The notes under the pieces: model-generated | What the model was told of the DNA's origin: nothing | Seen by the model: the letters and a program-made list of their open reading frames with translations, nothing else | Databases searched by the model: none | Shown here: piece after piece, positions 1-7,354 of the stretch | How the letters are laid out: each line of letters begins with the position of its first letter | Numbering within the stretch: the stretch's first letter is position 1 | Position numbers and translations under genes: made by a program | Assembly: GCA_944358865.1 (NCBI GenBank) | Contig: CALVRV010000013.1 | Coordinates: 1-38,049 of the forward strand | Direction of reading: 5' to 3' | Length of the DNA stretch: 38,049 nt | Origin: an uncultured Bacilli bacterium | GTDB lineage: Bacteria > Bacillota_I > Bacilli_A > RFN20 > CAG-826

Positions 1-91
1 ATTGGATAACTTAATTATAAGCGAGGACTATTTTTTATGCTTTAATTTAGTCTCACATCATTTGAATTAGTACAAAAATAGAGGAAATATT

Positions 92-171
92 ATGTCTGAA
101 TAAGAAAAATTACCGATGAAGATAAATTATTTTGGGAAAAAGAAAAAGACAAATATTTTAAAACTAAATAA
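92..171 (+). pseudogene. Possible remnant of a small gene
   Basis: A good ribosome binding site (GAGGA at 81-85) precedes an ATG at 92, but the reading frame stops at the fourth codon (TAA at 101-103). In another frame, from about 104 to a TAA at 169-171, the translation has protein-like character (ITDEDKLFWEKEKDKYF and a short Lys/Thr end). This looks like a small gene broken by a stop and a frameshift. It could also be chance in AT-rich DNA, because the piece is short and no family can be recognised. No clear gene or RNA was seen in 1-90. Confidence 0.2.
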
Positions 172-177
172 AAATAA

Positions 178-468
178 TTATTTATTATTTTCTATGATAC
201 ATTTACGAATGTATTCAATTAAATCTTCAAAATCAATTTTGTGCAATTCGTTTGTAACTTCGTTTACAAAATATGCTTTTGATGTTTTTCTTCCTACTAA
301 ATAATCTAATGAAACATTAAAATAATCGGCAATAGCGATAAGTTGATTAATATTAGGTGAATATAATCCATTTTCCCAATTTAATATTGTTTGAGCGCTG
401 ACGCCAAGAATTTTGCCTAATTGGCCTTGTGTAATTTCTTTTCTTTGTCTTAATTCTTTAATTTTCAT
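178..468 (-). CDS. XRE-family helix-turn-helix transcriptional regulator
   Basis: This 96-residue protein starts at the methionine of MKIKELRQRKEITQ. An upstream in-frame ATG at 570 would add 34 hydrophobic, low-complexity residues that do not fit the family, so I reject it. Residues 1-60 form a classic Cro/C1 (HTH_3) domain: ITQGQLGKILGVSAQTILNWE, then NINQLIAIADYFNVSLDYLVG. The short charged C-terminal tail (about 35 residues) carries no recognisable ligand or protease domain. The gene is divergent from the ECF sigma operon. A 9-bp inverted repeat lies just upstream of its start and could be an autoregulatory operator. No Shine-Dalgarno is visible. Family assignment is firm; target genes are unknown. 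Confidence 0.9.
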   Translation of the reverse strand: MKIKELRQRKEITQGQLGKILGVSAQTILNWENGLYSPNINQLIAIADYFNVSLDYLVGRKTSKAYFVNEVTNELHKIDFEDLIEYIRKCIIENNK

Positions 469-489
469 AACTATTTTATTATCAATGAA

Positions 490-519
490 AACTTGATTAT
501 TTATTTTAAAAATCAAGTT
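490..519. promoter_or_regulatory. Inverted repeat upstream of the XRE gene, possible operator
   Basis: AACTTGATT (490-498) and AATCAAGTT (511-519) are perfect 9-bp inverted arms separated by 12 bp. They sit 22-51 bp upstream of the XRE start codon in the divergent gap before the sigma gene. XRE regulators often bind inverted repeats near their own promoter, so autoregulation is a reasonable guess. No protein-binding evidence can be seen from sequence alone. Confidence 0.4.
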
Positions 520-604
520 AACCTTGAATATTAGTAAAAAAATAAAGAAAAAATTAATCGATACTAACATATTATTTATGATAAAATTTCAAAGTAAAAA
601 AATT

Positions 605-647
605 TTCCAATAAATATGCTTTCTAAATTGTTAATAAGGTGAAAAGG
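605..647 (+). promoter_or_regulatory. Putative ECF-sigma autoregulated promoter, copy 1
   Basis: TTCCAATAAA (605-614), a 13-bp spacer, TTGTT (628-632) and AGGTGAAAAGG (637-647) lead directly into the sigma gene. The same elements with identical spacing occur at 2261-2303 before the lipoprotein gene. The element is unlike the TATAAT/TAAAAT -10 boxes used elsewhere in this window, which fits recognition by an alternative sigma factor. AGGTG at 637-641 probably doubles as the Shine-Dalgarno for the ATG at 649. The function is inferred from the duplication and the context. Confidence 0.55.
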
Positions 648-648
648 T

Positions 649-1173
649 ATGCAAGAAAAACAAAGACTTCAAATTTTGTTAAAAAGACTTAAACAAGAAG
701 ACATGTCAGCGTTTGATGAGTTTTACCTTTTAAGCAAAAAGCCTGTCTATTTTGCTATTTATGTCATCTTTAAAGATGATCATATCGCACAAGATCTATC
801 TCAAGAAGTGTATTTAGATTTTTTGAATTATAAATCTAAATTAAAAGATGACATTGACATCATTGCCTATTTAGTTACATCTGCAAAAAATAAGGCTATT
901 AATTACTACAATAAAGTAAAGTATGAAGAAAACTTTAAATTTAAATTTATTAATGAATCATATTCAAAAGATGAAATGATTGAAAGTGATTTAATTGATA
1001 AAGTTAAAGACATTCTTGATGAAAAGGAATTCATGGTATTTACTTTAAAAGTTCTTGGTGATTATACCTTTAAGGAAATATCTAAATTAAAGGATATTCC
1101 AATTGGAACTTTGACATGGCTTTATAGCCAGGCAAAAGAAAAACTACAATTAAAGTTAGGAGGGTATTTATAA
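649..1173 (+). CDS. ECF-type RNA polymerase sigma factor
   Basis: A 174-residue sigma-70 family protein of the extracytoplasmic-function type. Region 2 is visible at about residues 20-65 (SAFDEFYLLSKKPVYFAIYV, then DDHIAQDLSQEVYLDFL). Region 4 is at about 124-170 (LDEKEFMVFTLKVLGDYTF, then the helix-turn-helix KEISKLKDIPIGTLTWLYS). There is no region 1 or 3, and the length is typical for ECF factors. Its TAA stop shares its last base with the ATG of the downstream membrane protein (TAATG), so translation is coupled, as is usual for a sigma factor and its anti-sigma factor. The shared promoter motif in front of it suggests autoregulation. Its ECF subgroup is unknown. Confidence 0.93.
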   Translation: MQEKQRLQILLKRLKQEDMSAFDEFYLLSKKPVYFAIYVIFKDDHIAQDLSQEVYLDFLNYKSKLKDDIDIIAYLVTSAKNKAINYYNKVKYEENFKFKFINESYSKDEMIESDLIDKVKDILDEKEFMVFTLKVLGDYTFKEISKLKDIPIGTLTWLYSQAKEKLQLKLGGYL

Positions 1174-2255
1174 TGGATGAGAAAAAAATTCGACAAGATT
1201 TACTAAATAGTATCGACGCTAATAAGATCGATAATATTAGTTCTGCAATTTTGCAAAAATATCAATTACAAAAAGAAAACGAAAAGAAAAAAATTCCATG
1301 GTATAAAAGCAAAATATTATATTTTGTTGGCTCTCCTTTATTATGCGCTGGTGTAGCGCTTGCAATTATTTTGCCTTTGACTACAAAAGACAGCAATGGT
1401 TCAAGTAATCCTTTGTTACCTCCAGGTGATTATATTCCAGGTGAAATTAAAGGAAAACATAATGAAGTAGCTTTTTCTGTTTTAAGTGCAGCAAATATTT
1501 TAACAAATAGTACTGCAGCCTCTCCTATGTTAAAACAAAGAATTAGTCAAAATGATTTTGAAGAAGCTATGACTTCTTTAAATCCATATATGACTACTAG
1601 TGAAGTTGTATTAACTAATGGTTTACAAATTGAACAAACAATTTTCGAAAGCGATGATCCTAATTATGAATTTAAGATGATTATTAAAGACAATAATAAT
1701 GATATTGATTTTTATTATAACGAATATGATAAAGATGGTACTTTAGATCATTTTGATGATGATGACGATGATGAAATAGAAGAAGAATATCATATTAAAG
1801 GCATTTTTGTTATCGATGGTACAACCTACAATGTTACTGGAGACAAAGAATTAGAAAACGAAACTGATGAAAGTGAATATGAATTAACTTTACAAGTTGA
1901 TTTAAATAGCAATAGCAAACTTATCATCGAACAACAAATTGAAACTGAAAATAATGAAGAAGAACAAAGTTTTGTATATACATTGATTGAAAATAATCGC
2001 CAATCATTTTCTGTTGAGCTTTCTTTTGAACAAGAAGTAAATAAAAATATGGTCGCTGAAATTAGTATTGAAAAACAAGGCCATGAAGCAGAATATGTTA
2101 TTTTTAAATCAAATGATTCTAATTATGATTTTAAATTAAATTATGAAATAAACGATGAAGAAGGTAATATTAATGTTTCAATTATAAATGATGGCGCAGA
2201 CTATCGATACGAAGAAACAAGACAAAATTTTTATATCGAATTACCAAGAAATTAA
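1173..2255 (+). CDS. Membrane anti-sigma factor with large acidic ectodomain
   Basis: A 360-residue single-pass membrane protein. Residues 1-46 are a charged cytoplasmic segment, residues 47-70 are one transmembrane helix (ILYFVGSPLLCAGVALAIIL), and the rest is predicted to be outside the cell. Position, topology and 1-bp overlap with the ECF sigma gene indicate an anti-sigma factor; no zinc-binding HxxxCxxC motif is seen in the N-terminus. The ectodomain carries a run of six Asp followed by EIEEEYHIKGIFVIDGTTY, then beta-rich, Glu-rich sequence. From about residue 96 it resembles the lipoprotein encoded next (shared AFxxxxxAxxL, MTxSEVV, YYNE, acidic run, EEEYxIxGxxxID, KELE/D). The signal sensed and the proteolytic release step are unknown. 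Confidence 0.75.
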   Translation: MDEKKIRQDLLNSIDANKIDNISSAILQKYQLQKENEKKKIPWYKSKILYFVGSPLLCAGVALAIILPLTTKDSNGSSNPLLPPGDYIPGEIKGKHNEVAFSVLSAANILTNSTAASPMLKQRISQNDFEEAMTSLNPYMTTSEVVLTNGLQIEQTIFESDDPNYEFKMIIKDNNNDIDFYYNEYDKDGTLDHFDDDDDDEIEEEYHIKGIFVIDGTTYNVTGDKELENETDESEYELTLQVDLNSNSKLIIEQQIETENNEEEQSFVYTLIENNRQSFSVELSFEQEVNKNMVAEISIEKQGHEAEYVIFKSNDSNYDFKLNYEINDEEGNINVSIINDGADYRYEETRQNFYIELPRN

Positions 2256-2260
2256 AAAAA

Positions 2261-2303
2261 TTCCAATAAAATTCATTTTTCATTTGTTGAATAGGTGAAA
2301 AGG
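2261..2303 (+). promoter_or_regulatory. Putative ECF-sigma dependent promoter, copy 2
   Basis: TTCCAATAAA (2261-2270), 13 bp, TTGTT (2284-2288) and AGGTGAAAAGG (2293-2303) repeat the arrangement found before the sigma gene at exactly the same spacing. The spacer between the blocks has diverged while the blocks are identical, which suggests selection on the elements. It would give the lipoprotein gene its own sigma-responsive transcription in addition to read-through from the operon. Confidence 0.55.
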
Positions 2304-2315
2304 AGAAAATGAAAA

Positions 2316-3200
2316 ATGAAAAAAACATTAAAAATCTTACTTCCAGTTCTTACAATCGGCATGTTAACTGGCTGCCAAATTTCCGCTAACAATTCTAGTC
2401 AAAACGGAGGCACCACTAATAACGGTAGCAATCCTTCAGCACAAAGCGAACAAGTATACGCTTTTGAAGCAATTACCAGTGCAGGTCTATTACATTCCTT
2501 AAATAATAATCAGGATGTTCTAGCAGTTAAAAAAGCAAAAGCTGATGAAACATTAGTGAGTCAAATAAAAGATTATCTTCCTAGTGTTGAAGCAGCATTA
2601 ACTAATCAAAGTTTAATGACTTCAAGTGAAGTTGTTGCATCAGATCGAAATGAATATGCAACAAAAGTAATTATTACTTATACTGACATCGCATTTGTAA
2701 ATCAAACTATGACGATGTATTATAATGAAACCGCTATACCTGATGATGATTTCGACGATGATTGGGATGATCAATTTGAAGAAGAATATGTGATTGATGG
2801 ACTTATCATTATTGATGACGTAGAATATCAAATGTTTGGTAAAAAAGAATTAGATCAAGATGAATATGAAGTATCATTTACTTATCAAATTGATGAAAAT
2901 AATTACATTAAAGTCGAACAAGAAATAGAAAATGATGAAAGTGAATTCAACTATACAGTTATTCAAAACCGTCGCAAAGTATATGAATATAGTTTAGAAG
3001 TAGAAGATAATAGTGTTGAATTAGAAGTAAAAGACCGTAATCTAGGTGTCGAAAAGATGGAATTTGAATTCCTAAAACGTGATAATAGAACATATATTAT
3101 TGCTGAAGTACGACAAAATGGTGTCTCAAGCGAAATCGTTTTTGAAAAAGTTGTTGATGAATTAAATAATATAACTTATAACGTAATTTCTAATCGATAA
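2316..3200 (+). CDS. Lipoprotein paralogous to the anti-sigma ectodomain
   Basis: A 294-residue lipoprotein: signal peptide with a textbook lipobox LTGC (lipid-modified Cys20), then a Ser/Asn/Gly-rich linker to about residue 45. The mature domain matches the ectodomain of the preceding anti-sigma factor: AFEAITSAGLL, MTSSEVV, YYNE, the acidic loop DDDFDDDWDDQFEEEY, VIDGLIIIDDVEY, KELD and a beta-rich tail. I know of no named function for this domain; the acidic loops could bind a cation. Start: ATG at 2316 has GGAG upstream at 2302-2305; an in-frame alternative is not needed because the signal peptide begins MKKTLK. It is the last gene of the module and is followed by a strong terminator. Roles as ligand, decoy or envelope-protective protein are all speculative. 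Confidence 0.8.
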   Translation: MKKTLKILLPVLTIGMLTGCQISANNSSQNGGTTNNGSNPSAQSEQVYAFEAITSAGLLHSLNNNQDVLAVKKAKADETLVSQIKDYLPSVEAALTNQSLMTSSEVVASDRNEYATKVIITYTDIAFVNQTMTMYYNETAIPDDDFDDDWDDQFEEEYVIDGLIIIDDVEYQMFGKKELDQDEYEVSFTYQIDENNYIKVEQEIENDESEFNYTVIQNRRKVYEYSLEVEDNSVELEVKDRNLGVEKMEFEFLKRDNRTYIIAEVRQNGVSSEIVFEKVVDELNNITYNVISNR

Positions 3201-3219
3201 AAAAATAATCAAACAAAGC

Positions 3220-3245
3220 AAGTGGCTAGCGATAGCCACTTTTTT
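3220..3245 (+). terminator. Intrinsic terminator of the ECF module
   Basis: AAGTGGCTA (3220-3228) and TAGCCACTT (3233-3241) form a perfect 9-bp stem with a GCGA tetraloop, followed by a T run through 3245. It lies 20 bp after the lipoprotein stop codon. It is one of only two clear intrinsic terminators in the window. Confidence 0.93.
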
Positions 3246-3275
3246 AATGGTTTTGATTTTTGATAATTTAACTTA

Positions 3276-3336
3276 TTGCATTAATTATAATTTTTTATCA
3301 TAATAATAAAAGTTTAGTTTATTAAACTAAGGAGAG
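3276..3336 (+). promoter_or_regulatory. Promoter with overlapping palindrome before the GNAT gene
   Basis: TTGCAT (3276-3281) and CATAAT (3299-3304) are spaced 17 bp and fit a sigma-A promoter with transcription starting near 3311. A perfect palindrome, TTAGTTTA-T-TAAACTAA (3314-3330), sits immediately downstream and touches the Shine-Dalgarno AGGAGAG (3330-3336). This is the position expected of a repressor operator; it could alternatively form a small hairpin in the mRNA leader that masks the ribosome binding site. A second possible -10, TATAAT, lies at 3286-3291. Confidence 0.45.
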
Positions 3337-3345
3337 AGAAAAAAG

Positions 3346-3903
3346 ATGTTTGAAATAGTTGATGAAACGGAATTATTCAAAAGACATCCGAATTTAAATA
3401 AATTACAGTTAGCGCACTTCTTAAATGATTGCTTCAAGATGGTAAAAAAAGACTTATTGAGCAAAAAATTAGCAGATGTTTATTCAAGTGATGATTATCC
3501 GAATGTTGAAATCCACTTAAATGACATTAATAATGGTATGTTATTTGCTTTATATCGCGATGGTTTAATTGGGGCAATTAGTTATTCAAAAGGAAATATT
3601 AAAGATGATTTTGGTTTAAGAAATGATCAAGAATATGATGATTTTATGACTAAAATAAATGTCGATAAAACTAATTATTGTACTTTGCATCGATTATTTG
3701 TTATACCAGAATATCAAGGGCAGGGGGTTGGTAAAGCTTTAATTAAAGAAGCTGAATCCAGGTTTAAAAATACAACAATTTTATTTTTAGTTTCGCCATT
3801 TAATATTCCTGCAATTAACATGTATGAAAAATTGGATTATCAAAATTTAGGCTCTTATCCATTTGCTTTTGGTAATTTTGTTGTCTTTAAAAAAGAAAAT
3901 TGA
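3346..3903 (+). CDS. GNAT-family N-acetyltransferase
   Basis: A 185-residue acetyl-CoA-dependent acetyltransferase. The acetyl-CoA pyrophosphate-binding motif A is clear: LHRLFVIPEYQGQGVGKALI with Q124-G-Q-G-V-G129. Later strands (NTTILFLVSPFNIPAINMYE, KLDYQ) match motif B of the Acetyltransf_1 fold. The N-terminal 60 residues are less typical and probably shape the acceptor site. A strong Shine-Dalgarno (AGGAGAG) precedes the start. It is transcribed alone from its own promoter; the following gene has a separate promoter. The substrate cannot be predicted: small amine, antibiotic and protein N-termini are all possible. Confidence 0.88.
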   Translation: MFEIVDETELFKRHPNLNKLQLAHFLNDCFKMVKKDLLSKKLADVYSSDDYPNVEIHLNDINNGMLFALYRDGLIGAISYSKGNIKDDFGLRNDQEYDDFMTKINVDKTNYCTLHRLFVIPEYQGQGVGKALIKEAESRFKNTTILFLVSPFNIPAINMYEKLDYQNLGSYPFAFGNFVVFKKEN

Positions 3904-3905
3904 TT

Positions 3906-3914
3906 TGTTAAAAT
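3906..3914 (+). promoter_or_regulatory. Extended -10 promoter of the nucleotidase gene, leaderless
   Basis: TG-T-TAAAAT (3906-3914) is an extended -10 element ending 7 nt before the ATG at 3922, with no Shine-Dalgarno between them. Transcription would begin at or very near the A of the start codon. It begins only 3 bp after the GNAT stop codon. Confidence 0.55.
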
Positions 3915-3921
3915 ACTAATT

Positions 3922-5526
3922 ATGAAAAAGAATATACTTATTTTTACTGCATTAGCAGCTTTGCTTTGTTCGTCTTGTGCGACTGTTACTACTTCATCTA
4001 GTTCTAGTTTTTCATCTTCAAGTGATGATTTAACTACAACTACATCTAGTACCACTTCATCAACTAGTACGACAACAAGCTATCCTACTTCAATAAGTGT
4101 TGATTCTAATCCAAATACATTAGATTTTTACGCTATAAATGATTTTCATGGTCATCTTCAAGAAAATATTAATAATTATGAGCCCGGTTTAGCGAGAATT
4201 AAAACTTATTTAAATTATGAAAAACAAAAAAATCCAGATGGTTTTGTTTTCTTAAGCAGCGGGGATACATTTCAAGAAACTTATGATTCTTCAATTAATA
4301 AAGGTGAAGTTATGGCTAAAGCTTTGCCTTTAATGGAATGTGAAACGATGACTTTAGGTAATCATGAATTCGATTGGGGAATTGATATTATAAAAAGAAA
4401 TGCCGAATTTGCAGGGTCTTGTACATTTTTAGCAGCGAATTTGTATTATTATGATGAAGAAAATAAACAAGTATTAGACTTTGCTAGCGATATTGTTAAA
4501 GAATATAAAATAATTGAACGTGGCGATTTTAAAATCGGTATTATTGGTATTATCGGACAAGGACAAATTACTTCTATTACTTCCTCTATTTGGGAAGGAT
4601 TAACCTTTTTAGAACCTACAGAAATTGTTAAATCATTATCTGACGAATTAAAAGGTGAATTAGGATGTGATGTAGTCGTTGTTAGTGCGCATGCTGGTTT
4701 TGGTGATTTAGGATATACTTTTGCTAATCAAGTTACATCTATATCTCCTGTTACTAATAAAAGATATATTGATGCATGTTTTACAGCGCATTCCCATGGC
4801 TTTGATGATAAATATGTTAATAACGTCCCATTTTTACAAAGTGGAAGTAAGGGTCAATATATTTCCCATATTAAATTAGAAGTTAAAGATGATGGCAGTG
4901 TAACAAGACTATACGCTCAAAGTGAACCTATCATGATGGATTTACCTCAAGATTATGAAATTCAATCTTATTTAGATTCTTATTTTGATGAAGCTTTCTA
5001 TCAAGAAAAAGATGAAATAGTTGGCACTATTGAAGGCGCAAGTTATCTATCTAGATCTTTAGCGGGTAACTTACTCGCGTATACAACGTATGATTTATTA
5101 GAAGATGAAAATATTGAAGTTGATGTCGTTATGAATAATGGCGGAAGAAATTCTATTAATCTTTTTGATAATGGTGGAATTTCTTTAGGGTTAATTTATG
5201 ATGCTTTACCATTTTTAAATACAACGTATGTTTCAAGTGTTAAGGGCAGTGAAATTATGTATGAAATAAATTATGGTAACACTTATTATGCACCAAATTT
5301 AACTCAAATTGATCCAAATAAATATTACACACTTGCGTGTATTGATTATTTATTACTACATAAAGATGTTGATAGAGAATATGATTATTTTCCAACATAT
5401 GATGGAAATTATTCACATATAATTACCGATTATTCTTATGAAATTGTTTATGACTATTTTAAAGAAAATAAGACAATTTCAATATCTACTTTAAATAATG
5501 ATGCTGGATTTAGTAATCTAGACTAA
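3922..5526 (+). CDS. 5'-nucleotidase-like metallophosphoesterase lipoprotein
   Basis: A 534-residue surface protein of the 5'-nucleotidase / UshA / 2',3'-cyclic-nucleotide phosphodiesterase family. A signal peptide ends at a probable lipobox with Cys19 (CSSC), followed by a Ser/Thr-rich stalk to about residue 58. The metallophosphoesterase domain shows all expected metal ligands: NDFHGH (D74, H76), SGDTF (D115), GNHEFDWG (N147, H148), HAG (H257) and HSHGF (H290, H292). The C-terminal half (about 345-534) matches the 5_nucleotid_C substrate-binding domain (NNGGRNSI, YDALPFLNT). It likely strips phosphate from external nucleotides for nucleoside uptake, which would suit the nearby uridine kinase. 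Its stop overlaps the convergent udk stop by 4 bp. Confidence 0.9.
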   Translation: MKKNILIFTALAALLCSSCATVTTSSSSSFSSSSDDLTTTTSSTTSSTSTTTSYPTSISVDSNPNTLDFYAINDFHGHLQENINNYEPGLARIKTYLNYEKQKNPDGFVFLSSGDTFQETYDSSINKGEVMAKALPLMECETMTLGNHEFDWGIDIIKRNAEFAGSCTFLAANLYYYDEENKQVLDFASDIVKEYKIIERGDFKIGIIGIIGQGQITSITSSIWEGLTFLEPTEIVKSLSDELKGELGCDVVVVSAHAGFGDLGYTFANQVTSISPVTNKRYIDACFTAHSHGFDDKYVNNVPFLQSGSKGQYISHIKLEVKDDGSVTRLYAQSEPIMMDLPQDYEIQSYLDSYFDEAFYQEKDEIVGTIEGASYLSRSLAGNLLAYTTYDLLEDENIEVDVVMNNGGRNSINLFDNGGISLGLIYDALPFLNTTYVSSVKGSEIMYEINYGNTYYAPNLTQIDPNKYYTLACIDYLLLHKDVDREYDYFPTYDGNYSHIITDYSYEIVYDYFKENKTISISTLNNDAGFSNLD

Positions 5527-6146
5527 GATTTATTTAATAAATTGTTTATATTATTTATGATGGTGTTGACTTTATCTAAATCAAGACCATCATTTTTATT
5601 ATTAACAAAAATATAATCAGCGTTTAACTTACTCTTTTCAATATATAAATCGTGCATCGGCTTAACGGTATCATAAAATTGTTTTAAAACACTTTCTTTT
5701 GTTCTTCCTCTTAAGACGATATCGCGATTAATACGTCGATTTAATCTAACATCCTCATCAGCGTCGACATATATTTTATAATCTGCAATTTCTAATAATT
5801 GTGGAAAATATAAAGCGAAAATACCATCGATTAATAATATTTGATTATATTTAATTTTAATTGTTTCATTGCTTCTTAAATGTAGTTTAAAATCGTATGT
5901 AGGAATAATAATATCATTTCCATTTTTATATTCATTTATTTTTTCTAATAGCAAAGATACTTCATAAGCATTAGGATCATCATAGTTGAGTTTACATCTT
6001 TGTTCAAAACTTAAATGTGAGTTGTTTTTGTAAAAGTTATCAATATTAATTAACGAAGCATTATTTATCATTTTTAAAATTGTATCGCAAAGTAAAGTTT
6101 TGCCACTGGCAGAACCTCCACCAATAAGAACAATTAAAGGCTTCAT
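5523..6146 (-). CDS. udk: Uridine kinase
   Basis: A 207-residue cytoplasmic P-loop kinase that phosphorylates uridine (and usually cytidine) with ATP or GTP in pyrimidine salvage. The Walker A motif is GGSASGKT at residues 10-17. Family signatures follow: INIDNFYKN, NYDDPNAYE, IPTYDFKLHLR, LLIDGIFALYFPQL, then KIYVDADEDVRLNRRINRD with the Arg-rich lid and GRT. Length is normal. It is the last gene of the minus-strand operon and overlaps the pepT stop by 4 bp (translation coupling). The stop codon TAG overlaps the convergent nucleotidase stop. Confidence 0.95.
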   Translation of the reverse strand: MKPLIVLIGGGSASGKTLLCDTILKMINNASLINIDNFYKNNSHLSFEQRCKLNYDDPNAYEVSLLLEKINEYKNGNDIIIPTYDFKLHLRSNETIKIKYNQILLIDGIFALYFPQLLEIADYKIYVDADEDVRLNRRINRDIVLRGRTKESVLKQFYDTVKPMHDLYIEKSKLNADYIFVNNKNDGLDLDKVNTIINNINNLLNKS

Positions 6147-7354
6147 ACTTTAACAACCTCCTTTAATATTTCAATAAGCATATTATGTTCGCGAACATTT
6201 AAAAATTCTAAAACACCATGATGGTTGTATGATCCTGTACCAAGATTGGGAGTAGGGCAACCTTTAAAAGAAAAAGTCGCTCCATCAGTGCCACCTCGAA
6301 TGGGAATGAATTTATATGGAATATTTAAATTATTGTAAGCTTTTATAATTTTATCTAACACGCTTTTATTTTGATTAATAATTTCGGCCATATTTTTATA
6401 TTGATATTTAATATTTAAATCCACATGAGATTTATTATATTTTTCTTCAACTATTTCTTTTGCTTTAACAAATTGATTTATTTTTTCTTCCAATTTTTCT
6501 TTATCAAAGTCTCTAACAATATAATTCATTGTTGTTAAAGATTCTTCACCATTAATGCTGTTTAAATGGTGAAATCCTTGATAATCTTGGGTTTTTGCAG
6601 GGATTTCATCAGGATTTAAAAGGTTATCAAATTCATTAGCTAATAAAATTGAATTAATCATTTTGCCTTTTGCTTCACCTGGATGAATATTAAAACCACT
6701 TATTTTTACAATAACACTAGCGGCATTAAAGTTTTCATAACTAATTCCATAAGGAGTATCGCCATCAATCGTATAAGCATAATTTGCTTTAAAAATTTTA
6801 TTATCAAAATGATCTGCGCCTCTTCCTATTTCTTCATCACAAGTAAATAAAATTGATATAGGAACATGTTTAAAATCTTTGTTAGTAGCGATATATCTTA
6901 TTAAATTCATAATAATAGAAATACCAGCTTTATCATCCGCGCCTAACAATGTTGTTCCATCGGTAGTTATTAAAGTATCACCAATAAAATCATTTAAAAT
7001 ATGGAAATCGTTTTTAGATAAAATAACATTATTTTTTAAAATGATATCTTGTCCAGAATAATTATTAATGATGTTAGGTTTAACATCTTTTCCTGATACT
7101 TCTAAAGCGGTATCCATATGGGCATTAAAACCGATAGTGTCATAACCTTTTTCACCTTCAATAAATAAGTGGACTTGACCAAATTCATCAATATAAGCAT
7201 TATTAAAACCTAACTTTTTTATATCATTAAGTATTTCTTTAGCAAGATTAAGTTGTTTAGCGCTGCTAGGAGAAGTTAAACTTGTATCATCACTTTGTGT
7301 ATCTATTTGGACATATTTTAAAAAATAATCTAATTTATTTAAATCATTATCCAT
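6143..7354 (-). CDS. pepT: Peptidase T (tripeptide aminopeptidase)
   Basis: A cytoplasmic M20B zinc metallopeptidase that removes N-terminal residues from tripeptides. Visible ligands and catalytic residues: AHMDT (H79, D81), LGADDKAG (D140), the general base in CDEEIGRGAD (E174/E175), the dimerisation-domain HPG, and RGGTDGA plus NHHG near the end. I choose the ATG at 7354 (403 residues) because AAGG lies 9-12 nt upstream of it. The in-frame ATG at 7363 has that AAGG directly adjacent, so it would lack a usable ribosome binding site. It overlaps the end of the ThyX-like gene by 8 bp. Its presence in a nucleotide operon looks like convenience grouping. Confidence 0.95.
   Translation of the reverse strand: MDNDLNKLDYFLKYVQIDTQSDDTSLTSPSSAKQLNLAKEILNDIKKLGFNNAYIDEFGQVHLFIEGEKGYDTIGFNAHMDTALEVSGKDVKPNIINNYSGQDIILKNNVILSKNDFHILNDFIGDTLITTDGTTLLGADDKAGISIIMNLIRYIATNKDFKHVPISILFTCDEEIGRGADHFDNKIFKANYAYTIDGDTPYGISYENFNAASVIVKISGFNIHPGEAKGKMINSILLANEFDNLLNPDEIPAKTQDYQGFHHLNSINGEESLTTMNYIVRDFDKEKLEEKINQFVKAKEIVEEKYNKSHVDLNIKYQYKNMAEIINQNKSVLDKIIKAYNNLNIPYKFIPIRGGTDGATFSFKGCPTPNLGTGSYNHHGVLEFLNVREHNMLIEILKEVVKV

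Noticed and set aside
116-304. 62-residue plus-strand open frame near the window start
   Set aside because: It runs antisense through the XRE gene, whose protein has a clear helix-turn-helix; the frame has no ribosome binding site and no recognisable features.
469-570. Longer N-terminus for the XRE regulator starting at 570
   Set aside because: The added 34 residues are hydrophobic low-complexity sequence, and the family normally begins at MKIKELR. The extension also covers the inverted repeat that looks regulatory.
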